The notes below the pieces were generated by a model that was given only the letters and a program-made list of their open reading frames with translations, did not search any database and had not been told where the DNA came from. From Arbacia lixula (taxonomy: Eukaryota > Echinodermata > Echinoidea > Arbacioida > Arbaciidae), in assembly GCA_963669155.1 (NCBI GenBank), contig OZ022577.1, positions 34,256,247 to 34,320,246 on the forward strand: a DNA stretch of 64,000 nt, in the 5' to 3' direction. The translations under genes were made by a program, and so were the position numbers. Shown in pieces: positions 1 to 11,474 of this stretch. Position 1 is the stretch's first letter, and every line of letters begins with the position of its first letter.

Positions 1-898
1 TTACTTAATGGCCTGAAATTGGACCAAAAAATAATTCATGCTCTTTACTTCTTGTCTTGGTTTGAAATTACTACAATATACGCGAGCTTGCTTTTTTTTT
101 TTTTTTTTTTTTTTGCTGATTTATATTTCAAATCTTGTACGCTGGAAATGTGGTTCCCTTTAAAAACAACATCATCAATTTTGATACGTCCCGCTTATTT
201 TAGAGACTTTGCGGTGTGTAAAAAAAAAACATTTGAGCATGTGTGCTCTTCTAAATAAATGTTGAAATAATCAATCAGTGACTCACATAAGCATACTAGA
301 TTTATATTTTTTTTTTTTACTTTTTGGAAATCAATTCCACCCTAGACCGATATGTTGATCTTTTCACAAAATATATGTTTAATAAACAAACACTTTTTAA
401 AAAAGAAACAACGATGTAAGATCATCGGTCACTTTAATTCCCATTGTCTACAATCAGAAGATTAGGTATGTTATAAATCATTCTGAAATGTTGTGAAATT
501 ATTTGCAGGGATGTAACTTAATGTTGAGAGAATGCCACATTGACATGAGTGTATATCAAGTCCTACAATGATAATCGAATATAAAAAACACTGTGTCATG
601 CACTTGATGTTGTATCCAGACGATCTAGACAGTTTCCTTCCCTGTCCTATTTGTAAATACACAGACAAAAGTAATCATATGCTATCCATGAACTAGATTA
701 TAATGCTGAGTAGTAGCCTACTATATAACGGGTTTTGATAATGTTACGTATAACCACCCGCTTAGAAAATAAATCATATTCAAACACGTGTACGCTGACA
801 TAACCATGCATGTTGTGTAAATCTAAAATTGCGCAATGACGATAATGTACATTGGGAATGCGAACGACGTGGCCAAGACAATTGCGTATTGCAAATTA
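1..898. other. AT-rich intergenic stretch, no gene seen
   Basis: No coding region is recognisable. It contains a 23-base poly-T run at 92-114 and a shorter one near 308-318. Short ORFs here have no domain-like content. Confidence 0.6.
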
Positions 899-911
899 CA
901 TCATGCAAATT

Positions 912-942
<31 letters not shown>

Positions 943-1020
943 TTGGTATTATTTACCCAGGGTAGCCCCTTCAGTGGTTGAACACTGTTCTACCAGGGGG
1001 CCCTGCTTTGACATATAACA
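899..1020 (-). repeat. 3' tail of a non-LTR retroelement or SINE with (AAAT)n end
   Basis: Read on the minus strand, a GC-rich segment with GGGCCCCCTGGTAGAACAG and CTACCCTGGGTAAATAA leads into about ten AAAT units, and the element then ends abruptly at a unique sequence. A conserved block followed by a simple 3' repeat is how LINE and SINE copies of several clades terminate. The body upstream (above about 1020) is not recognisable, so the copy is probably strongly 5'-truncated. I saw no convincing target-site duplication. Confidence 0.45.
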
Positions 1021-1086
1021 CAAACATGGTTTACATATATACAAACAAATAACATGTATAGTTCAATGAGAAATAAACGCCATTTA

Positions 1087-1745
1087 GGAATTTGCATTTT
1101 ATCGATGGACAATAACAGTTGAAAAGGTATTCCAAGTAGTCACTTCTGTAATACTGGAAAGCACATGTATCATTTCTCTTCGACTTGTAACCAAGTATGC
1201 ATATAGATATGTGAGGGGATTTTGTTTACAAAATTAAAAAGTTATTTGTTTTTGCAGTGAGCGATTTGAACAGTTGAAAACATATCTCACATTACATCAC
1301 TTGCAAACTGGTAAAACTGGTAAGCACATGTACTTGTCTTATTTCGTCCAGGACATTAACCACACATGTTTATAACAAACAAAATATTTTATCAATTTTT
1401 GCAGTGAACAATAGCACAGTTGATTATATATGCATCACTTGAAAGAAAAAAGAAATTATCTGGTACGCACAATTATTCTCACCTTTCGGCACAGATTGTA
1501 ACTCAGAACATAATTATATGCTTGGTTGTTTTCGTTTTTTAACCAAAAAAAAAATTATATCCACTTATGCAGTAAACAAGAACACTGTCTTAAGCATACA
1601 TCAAATAACAATTATATCCATTTACGCAGTAAACAACGACACTGTTTTAAGCATACATCAAATTTATCAGTTCAAATACTGGTAGGCAGGTGAATTATCA
1701 CCTTTTTGGCACAAGATATTTCATATATTTGTAGCAAAATGTGTA
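1087..1745. repeat. Diverged tandem array, about 150-170 bp units plus a 57-bp sub-duplication
   Basis: The block TTTGCAGTGAACAA or its variants recurs at about 1254, 1401, 1569 and 1626. It is followed each time by ACAGTTGA or ACTGT, a CATCA segment and CTGGTA-AGCACATG. The last step is an exact 57-bp period (1553-1609 against 1610-1667, few mismatches). Two ages of duplication are visible: old 150-170 bp units and a younger 57-bp one. No protein coding potential is evident. Confidence 0.6.
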
Positions 1746-3396
1746 AATTACATCACCGCATAAATAGACACCCAGTGGCAGTTATGCAGCTGGTGTTGTA
1801 AACAATGTCATTCAATGTAATGCGCAAGTTAGACGTGATGTATGCAATAAGGAGGATAAAGGAAAGACGTGTTAATTAAACAATGTGCTTAAGTACGTGA
1901 ATTGTGACACCGATGGAAATTCTGTATAACTTCTTCGTATAGCTCTAACCAAGGAATTAAACATCTACATTACACGTACTTGTTAGAGCTACATTTACCC
2001 AATTACCAACTGTATTCAGGAAATCGTGAAATTCATGTATAATGAATGGATGTTCCCAAAACATCTAACATCCATTGCAGTACAATATTATTGTTACATT
2101 ATGTCACAACATAATCAACTTTACAGTTCATTTTGGCCAAAAATTTGGATCTAACGATTTGTGTGTATCAGATAATCAATTCAGAACGCAACAATGAACA
2201 TTGTGCATCACACCTACGAATCCACTAGCAACTTCCATTAGAGTGTCGTTAATAGTGCCATTTTCATTGGGCTTAAAACATCGAAAAGTTAGAAAATATC
2301 TCGAACTTAGGGGACAGAGACTATAGGACCATTCGGCTTTTCTTACGGTTGCTAGGCAACTTTCACTCTAACTTCGAGAGTGATAAGTGATAAGTGATAA
2401 TCTTATTAGATAATCAAAGGATTCTATTAACATGTTAAGAGAACTGCTTCTAAAAAAAATATTTTTTCTCTATGATGGGTAAATTCCAGCTTGATTTGTG
2501 TTGTGATTATTTTACCAAAATGTCAAAAGTTTTTGTTACACCTAGTAGATGTGAAACATGGAGTGCACGAAATAGTGATATGTGAAGATATTTATTACTA
2601 ATGTTAATTAAAATTAGCATATCAGAGAAAGGGATAATGACTTATAACTACCTGCATTGGTACAAGGGTGATACCGTTTCAAGGCTAGACATCGTTTCAC
2701 TCGTTCTTTACCAATTTTTTTTCTAGAGAAGTGAAGTGAAAGATAGAATGATTCTCTGTGTTATGTGTATATCACTTAAATTGAGATCAAAGGCTTAACT
2801 TGCATTGGTAAATGCATGTTGAATGTGTTTGCTGTGTGTATATGCGAGAGGGGGATCATTTCTTTTCAAGTTCGGTGAAAAGGTCTCACCATTTATTTGA
2901 GACAAAATAACCCTTATGTCTCGGAGAAATACCCTAGAAAGGGAATAAACCTAGTAACATAACCACCTTAGAAGTTGAATCACATTATCTAAGAACACCT
3001 AACATGATTTTAAAGAAAAGAATACAACCTGTACATTGTACAAACTACAAACTATGTACAAAAATCGTGAGGAAATTATCCAAGAGAAAGGCAAATTTTC
3101 ACATTATGAAAAATAGAGGACAATTGAGCGTTTAATTGCGCTGTTTAATCTTTCATATTTAGACAAGACTCCTTCACATTTTTGAGGTAGGACTGGCCGG
3201 AGCCTGCCGGCACCACAGCGACAACACACGCCCGGCCCGTCCTACCCCGGGCGGGCAGTTGAGAAGAGAAGAAGGGAGAGGGTGGGGGGATTTTTTGGTA
3301 AGCAGCGCCGTCCGATATTACTTACGCATTCCGCGCCTAGAGTAAGTTTGCCTATTCATCAATCAAGGGGAGATAGGTATGTGTGTGTGCTTACGT

Positions 3397-3402
<6 letters not shown>
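1746..3402. other. Intergenic stretch with an RFX-like X-box and a GC-rich patch
   Basis: No gene is recognised. GTTGCTAGGCAAC at 2348-2360 is a symmetric X-box-like motif. A triple GTGATAA repeat follows at about 2381-2400. A GC-rich patch at about 3185-3260, rich in GCCGG and CCCGGGCG, interrupts an otherwise AT-rich sequence. Confidence 0.5.
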
Positions 3403-3454
<52 letters not shown>

Positions 3455-3497
3455 ATGGGTATGTGGGTGGAAAGAGGTTTTTTTTTGGGGGGGGGGG
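3403..3497. repeat. (GT)n microsatellite followed by T and G homopolymers
   Basis: About 25 uninterrupted GT units (3403-3453) are followed by a TTTTTTT run and eleven G (3487-3497). ORFs on either strand here are poly-Cys/Val or poly-His/Thr artefacts of the repeat. Confidence 0.95.
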
Positions 3498-4109
3498 ATT
3501 GGCAAGGATAGATCAAGAAACAGCGGGAAAGACAAAGGAGGGCAGGCGAGAAGGAGAGAGAGAGAGGCGGACAGACGGACAAACTTACAAACCTACATGT
3601 AAGGGAGCTATTGTGTGTTGGAGTAATTACATAACATACACTTTGATATACACACATTATACATCATATATATGTAGCTACATACTAATCCTTTTGTATT
3701 TTACATGCCGATTTGAAACTAATCAAGTGCTAGAAATATCATTTACTTGTATCTTGTTATCAACGATGTCGTGATTGATACGATATTTTGTGAATTAGGT
3801 AACATTATATAATGTTTTGCTACTATACCCTAAGAGACAAAAGGGAGCAAGTGACAAATCCCTAACATCTGAGTATTGGATATGATGTCTTTTAATCGTA
3901 TGGGGCATGCACTTTGCACAGGCAAAATGTGGAAAAACAATATTCATCTTGCTGTGAGATAGTATATGTGACTTTGAAGGTTGCTGCATTGATGAAGACC
4001 CATTTTGCATATTTGCAACAAAATTCACTTGTTTTACTTGATCCTTTTTGTCAATGTATCTTTTCACTCACACTATTTTACTCAAACCAATGGAGCCTAT
4101 ACAATCAAA
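3498..4109. other. Intergenic, no gene seen
   Basis: A purine-rich start (3510-3575) gives way to ordinary AT-rich sequence. Short ORFs lack any recognisable domain. Confidence 0.5.
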
Positions 4110-4325
4110 ACTCAGCTTTTTAATAGATTCCCTCATATTTCACTCTGAACTGTGTCTCCTCTTCTATTCAATATGTCATCTTGAGCTTATACATAGAATG
4201 AATGGACATCGGACTGAATTTATTTTGTATTCAGTGTAATCTGTTCATTGCACTGTTCTGTAGTATTATTTTGTTTGTAATATGTGAAATATGAAATAAA
4301 ACTAAATTGAAACTGAAACTGAAAT
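4110..4325 (+). repeat. Probable 3' end of a LINE with (TGAAAC)n tail
   Basis: The sequence runs through an AATAAAACTAAATTG segment into tandem TGAAAC/TGAAAT units at 4305-4326. Several LINE clades (CR1/L2-like) end in short tandem repeats of this kind instead of poly-A. No reverse-transcriptase coding sequence remains upstream, so the copy would be heavily 5'-truncated. The call rests on the tail alone. Confidence 0.35.
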
Positions 4326-5464
4326 TTCCACACACGTTCTGTATACTGTTACAAATGTGGATAAGTTGTACATATAGCCATACATGTAGCCCTTGAATGA
4401 GCTGCACTCTGTGTGATTGTGAAATTCCTCACTGGTGAAATAAACATTTTCGAAATGTATACTGCCTGTGGAAGGTTCTGGCATGTGTTAATTACATAAA
4501 AGAATGTTGCACTCATTAGCATAATAAAGGAGGCACTGACTGGAGTATGCCAGTGATGACTCATCAGTGTAATCTAGGTCAGGTCAATATTGTTTATCAT
4601 GTTTACAAGCATAGGTATAGATGTATTGAGAAATTTCTGGAAACGCAGTTAATGGAACCTTCTAGAATGTACAAATTGTAGTATATATATGAGTGACTTG
4701 GATATAGGACCTCAGAGTTTAACATATCATCCTAGCTCCAGTCATGTACCTGTGATAACCTGCATTAGAGAGTTTCATATCATCTCGCTCCAGTCACCTG
4801 TGGTATATAGTAACCTGCATCTAAGATTTTGTTGTGACCCTGGCCCAATACTTACCTGTGGATTCATACGAGGATTTTTCTCTACGTGGATAAATACCTG
4901 CCTGTTAAATAGCGTTTATGAGATCCTGCCTGTGGAAGCCGTGAAAGCTCTGTGGAATAACATTTGACCATCTTGGATCATCTATTTGGACTAGACTATC
5001 TGGAATACCTGCTCTTCAGCGTACAACATTGGGATCAACATTGCGATCGTAAGTGGGGAATACTGAATCGGATTATCAACTGGACCATCAGCGAGAGCTG
5101 TGGATCCATTGGACTTCAGTATCCTCCAGCACCGTAAGCTTACGTTCATTTGTATAATATTTGTAGATTAAGTGAGAACCCCATTGTACAAATTTGTGAA
5201 ACCTTGTCTTGATTTTTTTTTAAGGGGAAATACCCTATATAATAAAGAACACATAACTAAATATTGGTATCATTTTGTGCGATCCTTTCTGGCGTGAATT
5301 GATCGTTACAATACACTGTTGATATTTTCGAGGCCCGCGGAAGACAATGCTTGGTAAATGGGACTACCGCAAGACATATATCAGAAATGAATGGCCACAC
5401 CGCATAGACTGATAAATACATTAATACAGTTTAGAAAGTGGCTCGTGCCGGATAGGGTACGAAC
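4326..5464 (+). repeat. Possible solo LTR or retroelement fragment (tentative), otherwise no gene
   Basis: A TATA-like GTATATATATGAG at 4680-4692 lies about 550 bp upstream of an AATAAA-type signal (ATATAATAAAG near 5238). The latter is followed by a U5-like stretch ending near GATCGTTACA at about 5310. Two half-similar blocks (CTCCAGTCATGTACCTGTG and CTCCAGTCACCTGTGG) repeat at about 4736 and 4789. The spacing would suit an LTR, but I found no matching target-site duplication and no paired LTR. Confidence 0.2.
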
Positions 5465-5806
5465 AAAAGATAAAATGTTGAATCTTGTTAACTTTTAGAA
5501 TGATGAAAATTTCGAATATCGTGTTGAAAAGAATGAAAGAACTTGACTCAAAAGTTTCCAACATGAAGCAATTGTCATTCGATAGTGATGTGTGAGTAAT
5601 AATGACGGCGAAGGTGATGGTGGTGGTAATGGTACTAATGATAAAATTGATGATGTTAACAAATTTGATAATGTGATGGTGGTGGTGGTAATACTAATGG
5701 CGGTGAAGGTGATGATGGTGTTGGTGGTGACGATGTTGACAAACGTAATAATGTGATGGTGGTGATGATGGTGGTGGTGGTGGTGGTGGTGGTGGTGGTG
5801 GTGGTG
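5465..5806 (+). repeat. Dispersed repeat ending in a GGTGAT minisatellite and a (GGT)n run
   Basis: The left part (about 5480-5620) has a diverged counterpart at about 8355-8510: both read through GTGTTGAAAAGAATGAAAG or variants and on into TAATAATGAC and GGTGATGG. The right part is a roughly 85-bp imperfect unit (AATAATGTGATGGTGG...) repeated twice, then a pure GGT run at 5769-5806. On the minus strand the run reads as poly-Pro or poly-His, which is an artefact. Confidence 0.6.
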
Positions 5807-6138
5807 TCAGCCTCTCCTTAGACCCGATTATGATAGATGCCGTCAAATGGAATATAAGCTCCTTCGGGGAAGTCCTCGTCTGGCAAAAGAATAACAGAGA
5901 CAAATTGAACATATTAATGTTTCGGTATTACATTTTACCGATAAAAAATAAAGTTACTCCCAAGACTGGTGTGATATTGAGTGTCTTGCTGTAAGATGTA
6001 ACACCACACCAAGGGTGTTATATCTAATGGTGTCAATCTAAATATAGAGATATTACTAATAGCTCCAACAATTAGTTGTTTGGCTTCAGTACGCAATAAC
6101 ACCAACTGGCGCGAAATGTAGCGCCCTCATTTCGCAAT
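5807..6138. other. Intergenic with one AACACC/GGTGTT repeat unit
   Basis: The stretch at about 5970-6045 contains TAACACCACACC, GGGTGTTATA and TGGTGTCAA. It resembles the longer array at 47240-47600. There is no gene. Confidence 0.4.
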
Positions 6139-6325
6139 AAGTTGTGTATGTGTGTATGTATGTGTGCGAGAATATGTGTGTATATTCGTGTGTGTGTGCC
6201 TGCGAGTACATACTCGCGTCTGTATGTATGCGTACATGTGTGTATATATGTGTATGTGTGTGTATGCACGTGCGTGCGTATGCGTGAATGTGTTTGTGTA
6301 TGTTGGTGTGAATATGCATGTGCAC
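6139..6325. repeat. Degenerate (GT)n / (ATGTGTGT)n repeat
   Basis: About 190 bp of alternating purine-pyrimidine sequence with GTGTATGT, GTGCGTGCG and GTGAATGTG units. Long ORFs across it (for example 6086-6472 minus, His/Thr-rich) follow from the repeat and are not genes. Confidence 0.9.
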
Positions 6326-7036
6326 GAGCTTGGGTGTTATTTGACGTCTGATATCAATGGAGAAGAGGTGAGGGGGGGGGGATCGCAACTTCTCTGGAAC
6401 AACAAAACCACCAAGTGGCAGACTTCTTCTGCACATCATTTCCTCTACTGTATCAAGAAGCATTTCCCACATTAAGTGGTGCTCTTTCAGCTCCCATTAG
6501 TCATAATAATAAGGATAATGGCTTTTGAAATATAATTAAAAACTCGAGTAGGGTCTTCACCAAACTGTATTCCACTTTATGTTCATCTTCTTCAGGTAAC
6601 TTTCGAGGGGAAAACGTAACTAATAAGTGGAAGCTCAGCTTTTTAAGAAGGTGACGGTGACCGAGACGCACAAAATGAATCCTTGGAAAGATCGTGACAG
6701 TGGCGATATCAACCGTCATTAATAAACACATATTCCATGATACATCGACTTCTCTGGCACTGACGGAATTGACACGTCCGCTAGTGTACCAACTAGGATG
6801 TGTCGCTTCTTGGCCGTACCTCCCCGAAGTCTGCACCAAGCGTCAAAAGTCAATTTCTTCTATTTAATCTCCCTGCTGTTGCTTTTGATCCTCTCGAACT
6901 CGAAGTACAGTACTCCAGTTTTTGTGGGTGTTAAGGGCCCCCCCCCCCCCCCCCTCAGCACCCACGCCATATCAACAGAAAGTACAGACTCGCGGGTGAA
7001 CGCCCGGGGCCCGTCAATCGCTTATACAGTATACAA
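6326..7036. other. Intergenic with G10 and C17 homopolymers, no gene
   Basis: Ten G lie at 6372-6381 and seventeen C at 6938-6954. The ORF at 6501-6839 minus (112 aa) has no recognisable domain or splice context. Confidence 0.5.
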
Positions 7037-7195
7037 ATGATGCACAGGTTTGAGTGGGTCAGTAGGAATTGTGTACACAAGGTAGCTCTGAATTGCCTGA
7101 ACCCACGAGGCGAAGCCGAGTGGGTTTCGGGCAAAATTCAGAGCTACCGCGTGTACACAATCCTACTGACCCACGAAATAAACCTGTGCATCATC
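7037..7195. repeat. Foldback (palindromic) element, arms of about 70 bp
   Basis: The left arm (7037-7106) and right arm (7121-7195) are inverted copies, with only a few indels, around a 14-bp centre. Both arms contain ATGATGCACAGGTTT, GTGGGTCAGTAGGA, TTGTGTACAC and GTAGCTCTGAAT on opposite strands. It would form a long hairpin as single-stranded DNA or RNA. It abuts the composite element that follows and may be its end module or a nested MITE. Confidence 0.85.
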
Positions 7196-7199
7196 TGTT

Positions 7200-8090
7200 T
7201 TATAGAATGGGCCCCAAAATCTAATAAAAAATGGAAAAATCTCTGTCAACCTCATTTACCGGATGCATGGAAAAATCATGCGTCCGGTAATTACCGGATG
7301 CATGGTTATGACAAAATCATGCATCCGGTAATTACCGGATGCATGGTTATTGACCAATCAGATTGCAGAGATCCATCTTCATCATCAATGATCATCGATG
7401 ATTGGAATCATCAAAATCTGCCAAGACTAAAAATTATTGACTTTTCACACAGAGAAGTGTCCAAATAACACAGCTAAAATATGAGATGATTTTCTCCATA
7501 GACCATATCAGGTGGAGAAATAGAGTCTGCATGTATAGAACTACCAAGTTCATCACGCTTTTATTTGATAACAATCATTTAAACGACGTAGTCATATCAG
7601 AAAAGACAGATTTACTGCGAATGTCCAGGGTGGCATTGAGTGCCCAAAATGAACGTATTCGCAATGCACGTTAGTGGGCAAATCACCGCAGCAACGTCTC
7701 ACACAGTGCTGCGACAGCGTAGAATTCAGTCATGAGTTTGTCCATTTCTCCGTTCGAAATGTCTTCCAAATGTACGTGTTTCACCTCTGCAAAGCGTTTA
7801 AATGTACTTACTGAACTTACTGTACTTACTGAAAATTTGTACTTACTGAAAGCGTCTGAATCGTCCAAAATTTGTTTCAATTCTTCATCTCACTTTATCG
7901 GAGTTTCTCGTGATTCGTGGGTGCCGCCATTAGCGTAAGCAACATTGGTATCGATCATGTTAATTCTCGGTATCGCGATATCGTGTTGATATCGTGTTGA
8001 TATCGCGTGCTGCCAGTAAAAAAAAAAATACACAGCAATTACGGGTAATTAACCAATCAGATTGCAGAGATTCTGACACCCATTCTATAA
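7200..8090. mobile_element. Composite transposable element carrying a Crypton-like remnant
   Basis: Perfect 12-bp terminal inverted repeats are visible: TTATAGAATGGG at 7200-7211 and CCCATTCTATAA at 8079-8090. Just inside lie two tandem 28-bp palindromes (7277-7304 with one mismatch, 7318-7345 perfect, core CCGGTAATTACCGG). A 20-bp block ACCAATCAGATTGCAGAGAT occurs as a direct repeat near both ends (about 7355 and 8051). Near the right end GATATCGTGTT repeats in tandem (about 7978-8007). The interior holds a protein remnant on the minus strand (7683-7889). I infer a non-autonomous DNA element or nested insertion. The superfamily cannot be set without other copies. Confidence 0.6.
7683..7930 (-). 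pseudogene. Fragment of a Crypton/DUF3504-type (tyrosine-recombinase-related) protein
   Basis: The open frame (stop-bounded from about 7889) reads an acidic start, then FKRFAEVKHVHLEDISNGEM, then DKLMTEFYAV, then stops. The order 'K-R-F ... L.E.I...E(M/L)..L...FYA' matches the N-terminal SAM-like region that precedes the DUF3504 catalytic part in Crypton-derived and QRICH/ZMYM-like proteins, which are multicopy in marine invertebrates. A possible original start, MAAPTNHEK at 7930, lies upstream but is separated by a frameshift and stops. The catalytic C-terminus is absent. It sits inside the composite element, so capture by or decay of that element is likely. Similarity is judged by eye. Confidence 0.4.
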
Positions 8091-8299
8091 ATCTACATGT
8101 TTACCTCGTCCTTTAATATTTACAATAATGGTAAACGGAAAGTATTGCATGTAGAAGCATGATTAATTTCTCTTTCCAACTTTCTCATGTTTGTTGTGAG
8201 GTTTCGTGTTGACAGGTTTGTGGTGTTTAGTTCGTACTTGGCCTATATGTTCTGTGTTCATGATGTTAATGTTATATATAAAGACAATGTATCAATGTC

Positions 8300-8570
8300 A
8301 CTTATATCAAGGAGGTGTTAGAAAGGAGAAGAAACTTCAGCGTAATACATAGTTTTGAAACTCATTAACTTTTTAAGTGATGAAATTCCGAATGTCATGT
8401 TGAAAAGAATAAAAGTACCTGACCCAAAACTTATTACCCAACAGGAAATATGTGTCATTTAATGGTGATGTGATATTAATAATGACTGTGGAGGTGATGG
8501 TGGTACTGATGGTGATTATGATTCATACCAGGGAGGTGTTAGTAAGGAGAAGAAACTTCAGCGTAATATT
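8300..8570. repeat. Second copy of the 5480-type repeat, bracketed by a 35-bp direct repeat
   Basis: GGAGGTGTTAG-AAGGAGAAG followed by AAACTTCAGCGTAATA occurs at about 8311-8346 and again at about 8530-8567. Between them (8355-8510) lies the diverged counterpart of 5480-5620. The arrangement suggests a local duplication involving the same repeat family. Confidence 0.6.
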
Positions 8571-11039
8571 TGCAAATATTTGTACGGATACTGGAGCATG
8601 CTAATTAATGACGAACGCATTGCACACTCATAACAATGCTTTGATGTCCCATGCTTAGCCCCGACATTAATTAATGCATTATTATTGTCAAAGAAGTTGA
8701 GGCCAACACCATAAAAATCCTGCACTAATTGTTTATTTTTCTAAAGGACTGAGGAAGAATGAATAAACGAGAAAAATATATGAATCACTAATAAAATGTA
8801 TTAATTTCTTCACTTTTCGTATTTTTCCTGAATTGTGGGATTAAATCATTGTCAAAATGATAACTTAGGTGTGTATTCGTTTTGATTTGCTATGTACATG
8901 TATCATCCTTAAGTGTGTATGTGTGCATTTGCGTCCAGTTGACATATTTTACATGTAAAAACGTGTTTATTATCTTTTCCTGATGTGTGTTATCCTCACA
9001 AAAGTATTGATGCCATTAGCACAACTGAACAGGCAAAATGAGGTTCTACATTTATTTTGTTCTCTATGAGAAGCAGTTGCGATCATGTTCATAATTGCCA
9101 AAACACCTAGAGAGCACATGTTGAAGACATTATAACTTGTCGGCGGCGTCAAGCATGGGCTCAAACAAAGATGGTTAATTCGTAACATTATCTCTGTTTA
9201 TACACATGCCCCTGCATGTACAATGAACAGTTGAAGCATAATGATATGGCTACGATGTTTAAAGAATACAAAATAGATAAGTGCATCACTAGGACAATTA
9301 TTTTTTAGAATTTATTCTAAATCTGTTTTTTACCACGTGGACATCATTGGGCGAAAATAACACTGTCATTTATTCTACATGTTTTTTTGCAGCAGCTATG
9401 AAATTTGCCAAGCCGAGGTCTATACAAGGATGTTAACTGAAATAGATATCCATCCCTTTCCCTTTAAAGTTTGAATCCGCCACTTAATATTCATGACTGA
9501 CAGCTGCTCTTAACAATATGACGTATACGCGATTGCGCCAAGTCTACCTGGATTTTATAATAGGTTATGTGTATTCTTAAACATTAATACATTTCAGCTT
9601 TCGCTGATGAACTCTTTATTTTGTCACGAAGTGCTTATTGTGTAGTTAATGAGGACAAGCGAATACACAATTTGATACTTTTCGAAATGAAAATACTATT
9701 TGGGGCGCGGCTGGGCACGTTTTTAATGTTACTTTTCTGAAAGAAAAATATCTTAAAGTAACGTTTCCAACAAATTTTTAATGGAAAATGATGCGGAACA
9801 GTGTGAAATCGAGACTTTTGCAATAAACTGGAAATCAGTTTAGAGACTTTTTACCTTATTGAAACAGTATTCTTCGATTGAATCTTTATAGATGCATAGG
9901 TATTAAATGTCACAACTGCGGAACGGGCTGAGGATAGTTCCCCAAATTTTTCTGCGCATTTTTTTAAAACATCAAATCCAGGCAACAATCATCCAGAGAA
10001 TCGGCGGATTTGAACATGGGAGATCAAAGAGAAACTCTTTGTTAAAGCATTCTTTTTTTTACTAGAAGAAGAGTACAATGAATCTGCATTAAACGGCTAA
10101 TGGTACTCCATGTAATTTAGATATCCGTGGTCCATAGGCCTAATGTGATATAATGGCAAATATGACATTTTGCTTGAGTGTAAGCTCATAGACGTACATG
10201 CCTACAACTGAGAAGAGCCTCCCCATGCAAACTTGAAAATAATACTCCGCGGAAAGTGGAAGGTGGGTTTACAATAAGTCTTGACCTAGAATAAATTATG
10301 AGAACGCAAGTGATGTGAGTTTCTGTGTTCTTTGCCGATCCAATGTCGAACACATACTGCATGCACACAACATTCATTTTAAGGAAAAGTATTGATGTTT
10401 ATATGCTATTTTCATAGCCGAGAAACTTATTTTGCGGAGAACGTACAATTCGGGGATCGGGTGACTTAGTGTGGTGTGTATGAAAGATAGCTGATTTCCA
10501 GCGCATTGCGCATAACGTACGCAGCACGCGCAATAACCGTTTGGTAACGTCAACTCCAGCATTTTCCCGGCGTCTCCCCTTCCATTTGCTATGAAAATTG
10601 TGATGGGTATGAATGGCCGATTAGCAAAGGGGCATAGCCTACTCTAAAATGCGGATGCCTGCTTCAGTGCGGTACGCTGATTGCGTGTTAGTACACAGCG
10701 ACACGAACATCTTATCGATTGACAAGCGAGCTGGGCAGGTTGATGCGCCCCGAAGCTTCGGCGAGGCATCGACCAGGCTTCGCTGCAGTTGGACGCACGC
10801 GCTGCGCCGCGTTGTGTGAGCAGGCACGCACGCAACCACTACTGGCGGGAAACTGATAGCGCCCCAAAACCGACACTGAATCGCTAAAAAGCGAAAATGG
10901 TCGTGATGATTCCTCATAATCCGCGCTAATTCATTTACGCTTTTTTTTAGGTCCGCACTCTCTCTGACTTTCTCAGATTCTCTTGCCCTCTCTTTCTTTC
11001 TTTGATTGTCCTTGTTATAAATACCAGTTTTCTCAGGCT
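8571..11039. other. Intergenic, no gene; CpG-rich patch near 10640-10860
   Basis: Mostly AT-rich sequence without recognisable coding content. A sharp rise in CpG occurs at about 10640-10860 (GCGCCCCGAAGCTTCGGCG, GCGCTGCGCCGCG). ORFs there on the minus strand (92 and 63 aa) have no domain I recognise. A short palindrome TTAGAATTTATTCTAA occurs at about 9305. Confidence 0.5.
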
Positions 11040-11232
11040 CTAGAAGGCCTACTCTCTCTCTCCCTCTTCTCCTCTCTCTCTCTCTATCTAAGTAGTTCTG
11101 TCGTTCTTAACGCACACACACACACACCTTTTTTCTTTTCCACATCGCCACCTTCATATTCGCTCTGTGTGTCTTTCTTTATCTATTGAGTCTTCCGATG
11201 CCTTTCATTTATCGTCTCCCTCTTCTCTTCTG

Positions 11233-11263
<31 letters not shown>

Positions 11264-11433
11264 CCTCCATGACTCTTTTCTATCTGTTATACGCAAATGT
11301 GTCTCACGTCCTTTTTCTTGTGCCCTTATCTCTCACCCTCTCTGTCCTTCTGTATAATGTTATGTGAATCAGTACATTCATTTTATCTCTCTCTTCTTTC
11401 TCTCTCTTACTCTCTGTCCTTCTGCAGTACCTC

Positions 11434-11474
<41 letters not shown>

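Noticed and set aside
4326-5310. Solo LTR boundaries TGTTAATT...CGTTACA
   Set aside because: No target-site duplication flanks these ends, so exact LTR limits are not claimed.
6086-6475. ORFs of 107-128 aa on both strands
   Set aside because: Cys/Val and His/Thr periodicities show that they derive from the GT repeat.
7277-7345. Two repeated palindromes with spacing of about 40 bp, CRISPR-like at first glance
   Set aside because: There are only two copies, inside a eukaryotic transposable element, with no spacer diversity or cas genes.
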